Assembly: GCA_913055645.1 (NCBI GenBank)
Contig: CAJXLC010000016.1
Span: forward strand, 1 to 43,132
Origin: an uncultured Pseudomonadota bacterium
Lineage (GTDB): Bacteria; Pseudomonadota; Zetaproteobacteria; Mariprofundales; Mariprofundaceae
Direction: 5' to 3'
Length of the DNA stretch: 43,132 bases
The notes beneath the pieces are model-generated. The model did no database searches. It saw only the letters and a program-made list of their open reading frames with translations, and was not told the origin of the DNA. This document shows, one piece after another, positions 36,083 to 43,132 of this stretch (position 1 is the first letter of the stretch; every line of letters starts with the position of its first letter). Position numbers and translations under genes: made by a program.

Positions 36083-38719
36083 TTACTTCACCGCTTGAAT
36101 CACAATACCCGTCGATTCACCCTGCCTGTTACCCTCTTCTGGCCAAACTTGGAAAACTCTCGAGGCTTTAATGCCCCGTGCTACAAGAAATGCCTCAATT
36201 TGTTGTTGGGTTTTACGAACACGCTGTATAAGTTGTTCATTCAAAGGCTCTTTTCCCAATTGAGGGCGCAATTCAATTGCCCATTTCCTTTTCCGTTGCA
36301 ACACATGTAGAACCTTACGCAAACGTACCCGTTCATTATGTTTCAAGCTATCAACGCGTCCACCAAATGAGTCATGCAAACGAATATTAGATAAATGAAG
36401 CGTCGCCTTTTTGGGCAAAGGCTTCACGCCTGACGCTGCCTTCTCTGCCAAAGCAGAAAGTAAACCTTGCCCCAATACACCGCCATTCAATGGTGTATGA
36501 TCCCAGTTTCCTTGCAATGGGACACTTAAATGAATATCGCCATTGCTGTTTATTCGATCAAATAATCCATGCGCTTCATAACCTGTCGCCTCCGATAACA
36601 TCTTATTCGATGATATGCCATTTTGAAGTTGCCCATACTTTAACGTGAACACCATCTTGCCTTTATAATCATGCGGCTGTGCCTTTATTTGGTTTATCTT
36701 TATATCCGCGGATATGCGCCCACGGGTTAAAATGGGTAAACCCGAAAGTTGCAACCACGGTACAGCAGCAAATGGCAGCGCTTGCTTTAACGAGGCATGC
36801 AAAGAAATCCACGGTATTTCTCCCCATGGGAACCAATCACCCTTAAACACAAACCTTCCACTAGCTAACTTCCCTTGTATCTGCATATGCGTTACTTGAT
36901 TCTCTTCAATTCCATCAAGCTTTATCATATCCGACTCAAACCACACAGCATCTTCTTGACCTAGACTAAACTTCCCATAACCAATATTTAGTTGCTTAAT
37001 TTGCCAACCGTCCAAGCTAAAAGGTGCTGTTTGTTGTTGTACTGTATCCACGTTTGATGCTTGAAACCATGGTGTTAATGATGTTTGTCCCGACCAATTA
37101 TCCACTTGCCACACATCCACATGTGGCATTTGGGCGGAACTAAAAACAATGTTTTTTAATTGCATGTGTTCTGCGCTCCATAACCATGCACCTTTATTCC
37201 ACATGATATCTTGCCCATCCATATCGCCTTGTAACTGCCAGCCAGCCTCATGCCACATACCACTTAAATTCAAACTCACATCACCATTTAAACGGGCATC
37301 TTTTACAAGCGTCTGCGGTAAGGCATCACGGAAATTAAGCAAAGGCACATGCTCAGCTTGAGTCTTTACAGCAAGTTTTCCGATAAGCCCTTGAGCTTGA
37401 AGCTCCCACTCACCCATTGCCTTACTATCAGAGCTAGCTTTCATATTTAGCTTTTGCCCATGCAATGAAAGCTTACCTTGCACATCAGGCAACCAAATAT
37501 TTTTTGCAATATCACCAAGTTTTATCGATTTAAAAGAGACTGTAGAAAAATCTACCTTCCACGTCTTTAACAATACTGCAGGCTCTTCTGCATGAGAATC
37601 AACAGCCCAACTACCTTGTTCAATGGCCATATCATGTATGTGTAACGTGCGTTGTGGCCAAGTAAGTTTGGCTTGCTTAAAATCTATGTTCTGTAGATGC
37701 CACACATCTTTGGATTGCGAACGATAATCTAACTGACGAACACTTCCTTCCATCATACTGGCTTGCCAGCCTTGCTGCTTATTTTTAACCTGAACAAGCC
37801 CCGTCAAATAAGCACTTTTTAGCTCTCTATGATATAAGACTGGTGCGTATGCTGAAAACATTTGCAATGGCCAACTCTCCGTTTGAACCTTTCCACCCCA
37901 GCCTGATTTTCCTATCGTTCCCTGAAATGCCAAACGACCTTCAATGATATTGTTTTTATTGCTGGCAGATGATTTATTCTGCCATATAACATCTCCAGAT
38001 AGCTGATTCTTTTGCCACTGCCCTTTGCCATTCATACGACCTTGTATTACAGCAAGCCCTAAGCTTTCTGTAAGATGCATAGCATCAAGATTTGACCAAG
38101 TCAGCACCTGTCCATGATTTTGGTTGGATACACCTATATGCCCATCCCATATATTCCCCGAAAGCTGCCATTGGCTCCGTTGTGGTTCACTAGAAAAATT
38201 TATATGGTCAATAACAAGTGGCTGTAAAAGTAGCGTGCCTTTCCCACCTGCTTGCACAATCATCTTTACACCCGTGCCATGCACATCGCGAACGGTTTTA
38301 AGAAGTGATGCTTGAGGAAATAAGGCAGAAAAGCTGATTTTTTTCTGCATTATTTTTTGAAAAAGGTTATTGGATACGGTGACTTCTGCACCTTGCAATG
38401 CAGCCTCCCGAATATCGACTTGGGTATTGGAGCTAGCAAGGTTTCCTCGCAATAACATAAAAGGTGCAGAAAACTGAATGCCTTCAGACTCCCATTGTAT
38501 ATCACGCATTGTCAGTGCACCACGCAACATGCGTAAGCGCACATCACGAACATGCCCATCATATTGTTTTTCCCATGCAGATACCCACTGCCGCGCTTGT
38601 TGCTGACCCCATGCTTGCATAGAGAAATGTGCAGCCACCAATATCAACATCAAAATAACTATGGTAGTTAAATAACTGCGCGCAGCAACCGAGAATCGAC
38701 TGACGGGAGAAAAAATCAT
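36083..38719 (-). CDS. large AsmA/DUF748-like membrane-anchored protein
   Basis: The 878-residue protein has one N-terminal anchor (LTTIVILMLILVAAHFSMQ, ~18-36). Nearly all the rest is beta-rich periplasmic sequence of the AsmA-like kind, with repeated short blocks such as GKLAVKTQAEHVPLLNF, DARLNGDVSLNLSGMWH, and GRISADIKI. The last ~85 residues (RLRKVLHVLQRKRKWAIELRPQ ... QIEAFLVARGIKASRVFQVWP) resemble the OmpA-like tail seen in some DUF748 proteins. AsmA-like proteins are thought to bridge lipids between membranes. It starts 7 bases after the acs stop, so it is likely co-transcribed with acs. Sequence identity with named families is too low for me to give a symbol. Confidence 0.75.
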   Translation of the reverse strand: MIFSPVSRFSVAARSYLTTIVILMLILVAAHFSMQAWGQQQARQWVSAWEKQYDGHVRDVRLRMLRGALTMRDIQWESEGIQFSAPFMLLRGNLASSNTQVDIREAALQGAEVTVSNNLFQKIMQKKISFSALFPQASLLKTVRDVHGTGVKMIVQAGGKGTLLLQPLVIDHINFSSEPQRSQWQLSGNIWDGHIGVSNQNHGQVLTWSNLDAMHLTESLGLAVIQGRMNGKGQWQKNQLSGDVIWQNKSSASNKNNIIEGRLAFQGTIGKSGWGGKVQTESWPLQMFSAYAPVLYHRELKSAYLTGLVQVKNKQQGWQASMMEGSVRQLDYRSQSKDVWHLQNIDFKQAKLTWPQRTLHIHDMAIEQGSWAVDSHAEEPAVLLKTWKVDFSTVSFKSIKLGDIAKNIWLPDVQGKLSLHGQKLNMKASSDSKAMGEWELQAQGLIGKLAVKTQAEHVPLLNFRDALPQTLVKDARLNGDVSLNLSGMWHEAGWQLQGDMDGQDIMWNKGAWLWSAEHMQLKNIVFSSAQMPHVDVWQVDNWSGQTSLTPWFQASNVDTVQQQTAPFSLDGWQIKQLNIGYGKFSLGQEDAVWFESDMIKLDGIEENQVTHMQIQGKLASGRFVFKGDWFPWGEIPWISLHASLKQALPFAAVPWLQLSGLPILTRGRISADIKINQIKAQPHDYKGKMVFTLKYGQLQNGISSNKMLSEATGYEAHGLFDRINSNGDIHLSVPLQGNWDHTPLNGGVLGQGLLSALAEKAASGVKPLPKKATLHLSNIRLHDSFGGRVDSLKHNERVRLRKVLHVLQRKRKWAIELRPQLGKEPLNEQLIQRVRKTQQQIEAFLVARGIKASRVFQVWPEEGNRQGESTGIVIQAVK

Positions 38720-38726
38720 CTACGCG

Positions 38727-40670
38727 TTATTGCCCCTGTAATTGAGCAATCACGGATTGATCTTCCAATGTTGAAATATCCGATGTTACATCACGATCCG
38801 CAGCAATATCACGCAATAAACGGCGCATAATTTTGCCGGAACGGGTTTTGGGTAAATTATCAGCAAATCGTATCGTATCAGGCTTGGCAATCGGGCCAAT
38901 TTCTTTACTTACATGGTTGCGCAACTCTGCTTCGAGTTCTTCATATAAAACCTCTTTTAACACCACAAATGCAAATATGCTTTCACCTTTTATATCATCA
39001 GGACGACCCACCACGGCAGCTTCTGCCACCGCATGATGCGAGACCAATGCCGATTCCACTTCCATTGTTCCAAGCCTATGCCCTGAAACATTTAGAACAT
39101 CATCCACTCGCCCCATAATCCAAAAGTAACCATCTTCATCCTTACGTGCACCATCACCTGCAAAATAATAGCCTTTATCCGCAAATTTTTTCCAATAGGT
39201 GTCTACAAAGCGTTGTTTATCATCCCAAATCCCACGCAACATCGACGGCCAAGGCTTGTTTAGTACCAAAAGTCCCCCACCTTCATCTACTATATCACCC
39301 TTTTCATTTACCACTTCGGCAAATACGCCTGGCAACGGTAAGGTTGCCGAGCCTGGTTTTGTGGGTACCGCAAAAGGCATGGGTGCAAGCATGTGTCCAC
39401 CTGTTTCGGTTTGCCACCATGTATCCACAATCGGACAACGCTCTTTACCAATCACCTTATGATACCACATCCATGCCTCTGGATTGATGGGTTCACCCAC
39501 TGTGCCTAATACCCGCAACTTGGATAAATCATACGCATTGGGGTATTCATCACCCGCTTTAATCAACGCACGAATAGCAGTGGGTGCGGTATAAAAAACT
39601 GTTACACCATGATCTTGGCAAATATTCCAAATACGCCCTGCATCAGGGTAGGTAGGTACACCCTCATACATCAGTGTTGTACCACCATTGCATAATGGTC
39701 CATACACCGAATACGAATGCCCAGTAATCCAACCAACATCCGCCGTACACCAAAAAACATCCGAATCAGGCTGGAAATCAAAGCTGTATTGCATGGTCAA
39801 ATGAGACCATAAAAGATAACCCGCCGTGCTATGCACAATACCTTTGGGCTTGCCTGTTGAGCCTGATGTATAAAGAATAAATAAAGGATGTTCTGCTTCG
39901 ATTATTTCAGGTGCACAGGTACTTTGTTGTGCCGCCAATAAATCAGTCCAATCCACATCACGACCGGTTTGCCAATCCACATCATTGCCACCCCGTGTGA
40001 CTACAACAACATGTTCAATACTATCGCAACCAATTGCCAATGCTTCATCTACAGATGATTTTAAATCATGCACCGCACCACGTCGCCAGCCACCATCAGC
40101 GGTAATCACTGCCTTGGCAGATGCATCTTCAATACGGTCATGCAATGCTTGTGCGGAAAATGCACCAAAAACAACCGAATGGGTCGCTCCAATACGCGCA
40201 CACGCCAACATTGCCATGGCTGCTTCAGGAATCATGGGCATATAAATAATAACACGGTCACCTTTTTTAATGCCCAGTGATTTTAAACCATTGGCGGCAC
40301 GGCATACATCATCAAGCAATTCCGCATACGAAATATTTCGTATATCGCCCGGTTCACCCTCCCAAATAATCGCATCTCGCTCGCCCAAACCATGTTGAAC
40401 ATGGCGATCTAGGCAGTTTTCAGAAAGATTTACATTGCCATCAGCAAACCAACGGTAAAAGGGTGGGTTACTGGCATCCAACACCTGTGTAAAAGGCTTT
40501 TGCCATGTTAAATGCTCTTCGGCTAACTTTTTCCATGTGCCTTCAAAATCAGATTGAAACGCATCTGATGCTACTTGCCAATCATTTAAAGATGAGAAAG
40601 AAGCCTGTGATTTGGGTGGCTCAAAAGCACGGTTTTCTTCCAAAAAAGATTCAATATTCTCTTGCGTCAT
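38727..40670 (-). CDS. acs: acetyl-CoA synthetase
   Basis: Acs turns acetate, ATP and CoA into acetyl-CoA through acetyl-AMP. The 647-residue protein has the P-loop-like [20 protein letters not shown] and [22 protein letters not shown]. It also has [33 protein letters not shown] with [13 protein letters not shown], and the C-terminal [14 protein letters not shown]. The lysine of that last motif is the usual acetylation switch. GGAGGAG lies 6 bases before ATG 40670. A near-ideal operator-like palindrome is 84 bases upstream. Confidence 0.97.
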   Translation of the reverse strand: MTQENIESFLEENRAFEPPKSQASFSSLNDWQVASDAFQSDFEGTWKKLAEEHLTWQKPFTQVLDASNPPFYRWFADGNVNLSENCLDRHVQHGLGERDAIIWEGEPGDIRNISYAELLDDVCRAANGLKSLGIKKGDRVIIYMPMIPEAAMAMLACARIGATHSVVFGAFSAQALHDRIEDASAKAVITADGGWRRGAVHDLKSSVDEALAIGCDSIEHVVVVTRGGNDVDWQTGRDVDWTDLLAAQQSTCAPEIIEAEHPLFILYTSGSTGKPKGIVHSTAGYLLWSHLTMQYSFDFQPDSDVFWCTADVGWITGHSYSVYGPLCNGGTTLMYEGVPTYPDAGRIWNICQDHGVTVFYTAPTAIRALIKAGDEYPNAYDLSKLRVLGTVGEPINPEAWMWYHKVIGKERCPIVDTWWQTETGGHMLAPMPFAVPTKPGSATLPLPGVFAEVVNEKGDIVDEGGGLLVLNKPWPSMLRGIWDDKQRFVDTYWKKFADKGYYFAGDGARKDEDGYFWIMGRVDDVLNVSGHRLGTMEVESALVSHHAVAEAAVVGRPDDIKGESIFAFVVLKEVLYEELEAELRNHVSKEIGPIAKPDTIRFADNLPKTRSGKIMRRLLRDIAADRDVTSDISTLEDQSVIAQLQGQ

Positions 40671-40753
40671 TGCTCACTCCTCCAGCTAAACAAGCTCACT
40701 ACAGGATGAGATTTTATCATCCAAAGGTCAAGGCTTACAGCGCAACATGAACA

Positions 40754-40775
40754 TTGAATATAAGCGTATATTCAA
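40754..40775. promoter_or_regulatory. operator-like palindrome upstream of acs
   Basis: TTGAATATA-AGCG-TATATTCAA is a perfect 9-base inverted repeat around a 4-base centre. It lies 84 bases upstream of the acs start and 19 bases past the rpoH terminator stem. No T run follows it, so it fits a dimeric repressor or activator site better than a terminator. Confidence 0.5.
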
Positions 40776-40785
40776 CATTAAGCAC

Positions 40786-40825
40786 AAAAAATAAAAGGCC
40801 GCAGAACACATATTCTACGACCTTT
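40786..40825 (-). terminator. intrinsic terminator after rpoH
   Basis: Read on the minus strand, AAAGGTCGTAGAA pairs with TTCTGCGGCCTTT as a 13-base RNA stem with two G-U pairs and a 6-base loop, followed by TATTTTTT. On the plus strand the two wobbles become C-A mismatches. The terminator is therefore oriented for rpoH, 37 bases after its stop. Confidence 0.85.
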
Positions 40826-40861
40826 CTTATTGTAATATTCAGGGTTTAGTGAATGAATAAA

Positions 40862-41680
40862 TTAAGTGCTTAGTGCTTCCTTCATTTTTTTCATTGCACG
40901 TTTTTCCAGTTGGCGAACACGCTCAATAGACACACCCAACTCTTCAGATAAATCTTTCAATGTTGCAGGGTTTTCAGACAAATGGCGTTGCACCATAATA
41001 TAACGATCACGTGAAGATAACGCCTGCATAGCTTCGGACAACAACATTTCTTGATGGTTTTTCCAATTGGATTCTTCAAGCTGTTCTTCTGGTGAAGCTT
41101 CAACTGATGGCAATGCCGACACCATACTTTGACCTTCAACATCAACATCCAGTGATACATCACGTTGTAAAAATGCCGTGGCGGCTTCCTTATATTCGTT
41201 CCCGCTCAAGCCATATTCCGCACCAACTTCATCAGCATGGCTGCCATCCATCGCTGCAATGGCATTTTTTGCCTTTTGCAGACCTGCAAAAATGCGGCGT
41301 TGTAATTTGTTGGTGCCAAGCTTTACAATGCTCCACGAACGCAGAATAAAATCATGAATCGATGCACGAATCCACCAAGATGCATAAGTCATCAAACGGA
41401 ACCCACGTTCAGGATCAAAGCGTTTTACCGCATGCATCAAACCGAGCGTACCTTCTTGCACCAAATCCATTTCCTGCAATCCGAAATGACGATATTCACG
41501 CGCAATTGCTGCCACACCATGCAAATTGGCAACAACCAATTCACGCGCTGCATCACGATCTTCATGCTCATGCCAACGTCTTGCCAACCGCGCTTCTTCT
41601 TCGCGGGACAACTTTGACGTTTGTTTTACATCACGGTAAAACAAAGAAAGGCTAGACATATCAAGTGCTTGTGCGGACAA
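40862..41680 (-). CDS. rpoH: heat-shock sigma factor RpoH (sigma-32)
   Basis: The 272-residue protein is a short group 3-like sigma factor without region 1.1. It has region 2 (LVVANLHGVAAIAREY, LVQEGTLGLMHAVKRFDPERGFRL, YASWWIRASIHDFIL), the RpoH box QRRIFAGLQKAK, and region 4.2 LSEELGVSIERVRQLEKRA. The RpoH box separates it from RpoS and RpoD. The start is TTG 41680: AGGAGG (41686-41691) ends 5 bases upstream, while the first ATG, at residue 8, is 26 bases away. An AGGTTT/AAACCT hairpin (41718-41734) lies further up in the leader. Confidence 0.94.
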   Translation of the reverse strand: MSAQALDMSSLSLFYRDVKQTSKLSREEEARLARRWHEHEDRDAARELVVANLHGVAAIAREYRHFGLQEMDLVQEGTLGLMHAVKRFDPERGFRLMTYASWWIRASIHDFILRSWSIVKLGTNKLQRRIFAGLQKAKNAIAAMDGSHADEVGAEYGLSGNEYKEAATAFLQRDVSLDVDVEGQSMVSALPSVEASPEEQLEESNWKNHQEMLLSEAMQALSSRDRYIMVQRHLSENPATLKDLSEELGVSIERVRQLEKRAMKKMKEALST

Positions 41681-41685
41681 TTGCG

Positions 41686-41691
41686 CCTCCT
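41686..41691 (-). promoter_or_regulatory. strong ribosome site that fixes the rpoH TTG start
   Basis: The minus strand reads AGGAGG-CGCAA-TTG. The 5-base spacing decides for the TTG start against ATG at residue 8. Confidence 0.75.
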
Positions 41692-41815
41692 ATAAAGATA
41701 ATTAGCTGGAAAATCATAGGTTTCTATCAAACCTTGTCCAGTATTACTTAAAATAAACTAACTTCTTATATGTAATTATAGCTGTCTTTTATGAAAATAA
41801 GATGAAACCTGCATA

Positions 41816-42610
41816 TCAATCACCATACTTATTCGGCACAAACCTCTGCGTATCCATATCGGGGCGTTTATAATCAGCATGCTTCTTTCTTGGAGGCAAT
41901 GCCACAGGCTCTGGCATAATATCTTGATACGGTACCGAAGATAAAATATGGCTCAAACAATTAAGTCGCGCATGTTTCTTAATATCAGCATCCACAACAT
42001 TCCATGGTGCTTCAGCAATGTCGGTATAGAAAAACATCTCATCCTTTGCTTTTGAATACTCAACCCAACGATCTCTAGATTCCAAATCCATAGGACTAAG
42101 TTTCCAATGTTTGCGCGTATCATTGGCACGCTTCTGAAAACGTCGCTCCTGCTCCTCATCACTCACAGAGAACCAATATTTAAGCAAAATAATACCAGAA
42201 CGCACAATCATACGTTCAAATTCAGGGCAAGAGCGTAAAAATTCTCTGTATTCAGTATCTGTGCAAAAATCCATCACGCGCTCAACACCCGCACGATTAT
42301 ACCAACTACGATCAAAAACAACGATCTCACCCGCAGCAGGAAAATGATTCACATAACGCTGAAAATACCATTGTGTTTTTTCACGGTCCGATGGCGCAGG
42401 TAGCGCAACAACATTACAGCCACGCGGATTTAAAGGCTCAAGAAGACGTTTAATCGTACCACCTTTCCCTGCAGCATCGCGTCCTTCAAATACAATAATA
42501 ATGCGTAATCCCTTTTCTTTCACCCAATATTGCCATTTTACAAGCTCTACATAAATATCTGAAAGCTCTTTTTCATATTTAGCATTGGATATTTTTTTAG
42601 CTTTGCCCAT
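41816..42610 (-). CDS. ppk2: polyphosphate kinase 2, class I
   Basis: PPK2 transfers phosphate between polyphosphate and nucleotides. The product (264 aa from ATG 42610) has Walker A FEGRDAAGKGGTIKRL, then LPAPSDREKTQWYFQRY. Walker B follows as VVFDRSWYNRAGVERVMDFC, with the lid segment EQERRFQKRANDTRKHWKLSP and DRWVEYSKAKDEMF. A GGGG ribosome site 6 bases before 42610 supports this start; in-frame ATGs at 42622 and 42673 would add 4 or 21 residues. It is monocistronic, with gaps of 135 and 269 bases. With pstS it is the second phosphate-related gene in the window. Confidence 0.93.
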   Translation of the reverse strand: MGKAKKISNAKYEKELSDIYVELVKWQYWVKEKGLRIIIVFEGRDAAGKGGTIKRLLEPLNPRGCNVVALPAPSDREKTQWYFQRYVNHFPAAGEIVVFDRSWYNRAGVERVMDFCTDTEYREFLRSCPEFERMIVRSGIILLKYWFSVSDEEQERRFQKRANDTRKHWKLSPMDLESRDRWVEYSKAKDEMFFYTDIAEAPWNVVDADIKKHARLNCLSHILSSVPYQDIMPEPVALPPRKKHADYKRPDMDTQRFVPNKYGD

Positions 42611-42879
42611 AAAAAACCCCATAATAAGATGATACGAGTAGTTTAACGTAAAAGTTACGAGTAAAACATACATTATCTGTATTATAAATTGAGCATGGCT
42701 TCAAGCTCCAAGTGTCACAATAGCAAAAAAATCATTCTAACATTTTAGTTGAGCCGTACACTAATCCAGCAACCAGTGCAATTGAATCAAGCACGCTGCT
42801 GTACTATCTAAGTAAATGACCGACTGCGAAGGACTGTTTTGAGTCAGTATCTCAACGGTGGGGAGGTTCAGAATAGTCT

Positions 42880-43132
42880 TTAGGCTATCCAGGATGATGT
42901 GGGGCTTACCTGATTGTTTTCTGAAGCAGCATATGAACTAATCATGTTTATGGCTTGAGCCGTCATAACATCAGAACCATTTAATGTACCGGTTTTGACT
43001 GAGGTAGTTTGACTATAAACCATAGCCTCTTCCACACTTACTATACCATCACCATTCGTATCCGCAGGATCAGTGCTGATAGTAGATACATTGCTTCCAG
43101 ATCCTGTGTTGGAAGGAGGAGGTGGGGGTGGT
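42880..43132 (-). CDS. partial Pro-rich protein with one EF-hand, C-terminal end only
   Basis: A minus-strand frame is open from the right edge (codons from 43131) to TAA at 42882-42880, giving 83 residues of C-terminus. It begins with six prolines and a Ser/Gly/Thr-rich linker. A canonical 12-residue calcium loop follows: DTNGDGIVSVEE (residues 24-35, Asp/Asn/Asp at 1, 3 and 5, Glu at 12). The rest is Ser/Thr/Asn/Gln-rich with few charges. The composition suggests a secreted or surface protein that binds calcium. The start and main domain lie beyond the window. The dockerin-like alternative is weaker, since only one loop is seen. Confidence 0.65.
   Translation of the reverse strand, partial: PPPPPPSNTGSGSNVSTISTDPADTNGDGIVSVEEAMVYSQTTSVKTGTLNGSDVMTAQAINMISSYAASENNQVSPTSSWIA

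Overview
The window reads as ordinary, densely packed chromosome of a Gram-negative, proteobacterium-like organism of moderate to low GC (not computed). Supporting markers are RpoH, RpoD with an acidic spacer, a YbeD-type DUF493 protein, 67-kDa-type SppA, Lgt/UppP, an AsmA-like giant and a dusB-ntrB-ntrC cluster. System II (ResB/CcsA) cytochrome c maturation, PPK2 and an rpsU-yqeY-dnaG-rpoD string would suit a deep-branching lineage such as the Zetaproteobacteria (Mariprofundus/Ghiorsea type). That placement is inference from gene content, not proven.

Layout. 1-446: the 5' part of a leftward membrane protein that runs off the window, divergent from a 41-residue single-span protein. 651-3392 (leftward): uppP-lgt-xth-yjbQ, chained by 4-base stop/start overlaps. 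3507-6602 (rightward): sppA, then a stand-alone pstS with a Pho-box-like site. 6653-6780: a palindromic, MITE-like element. 6830-9703 (leftward): murJ, a PolB-like 3'-5' exonuclease, a Maa-type acetyltransferase. 9851-14355 (rightward): the macromolecular synthesis operon rpsU, yqeY, dnaG, rpoD, with an internal terminator after rpsU. 14498-21899 (rightward): NDUFA9-like dehydrogenase, plsY, LysM protein, dprA, topA, rimI and a FetB-like permease. 21937-22058: a second, unrelated long palindrome. 22069-24177 (leftward): secreted DUF992 protein, glycosyltransferase, ybeD. 24273-25863 (rightward): double-cupin dioxygenase-like protein and a lipoprotein. 25860-27842 (leftward): galU-tsaB-low-molecular-weight phosphatase. 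27911-30849: resB-ccsA. 30980-34433: dusB-ntrB-ntrC. 34619-36010: gltX. 36083-40670: acs and an AsmA-like protein. 40862-41680: rpoH. 41816-42610: ppk2. 42880-43132: the C-terminal end of a Pro-rich EF-hand protein whose start lies beyond the right edge.

The genes mainly serve envelope building (undecaprenyl phosphate recycling, lipoprotein maturation, lipid II flipping, phospholipid synthesis, UDP-glucose), information processing (primase, two sigma factors, topoisomerase I, GluRS, tRNA modification) and nitrogen/phosphorus/acetate metabolism. I found no rRNA, tRNA, CRISPR array, integrase, transposase or phage gene, and no gene-free stretch over 300 bases. No obvious new multi-gene system is present. 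The items most worth a second look are the two palindromic element families, an NtrB-like kinase whose ATP-binding G1 box is broken, regulatory structures in front of rpsU, topA, acs and pstS, and three small or truncated coding regions at the window edges.
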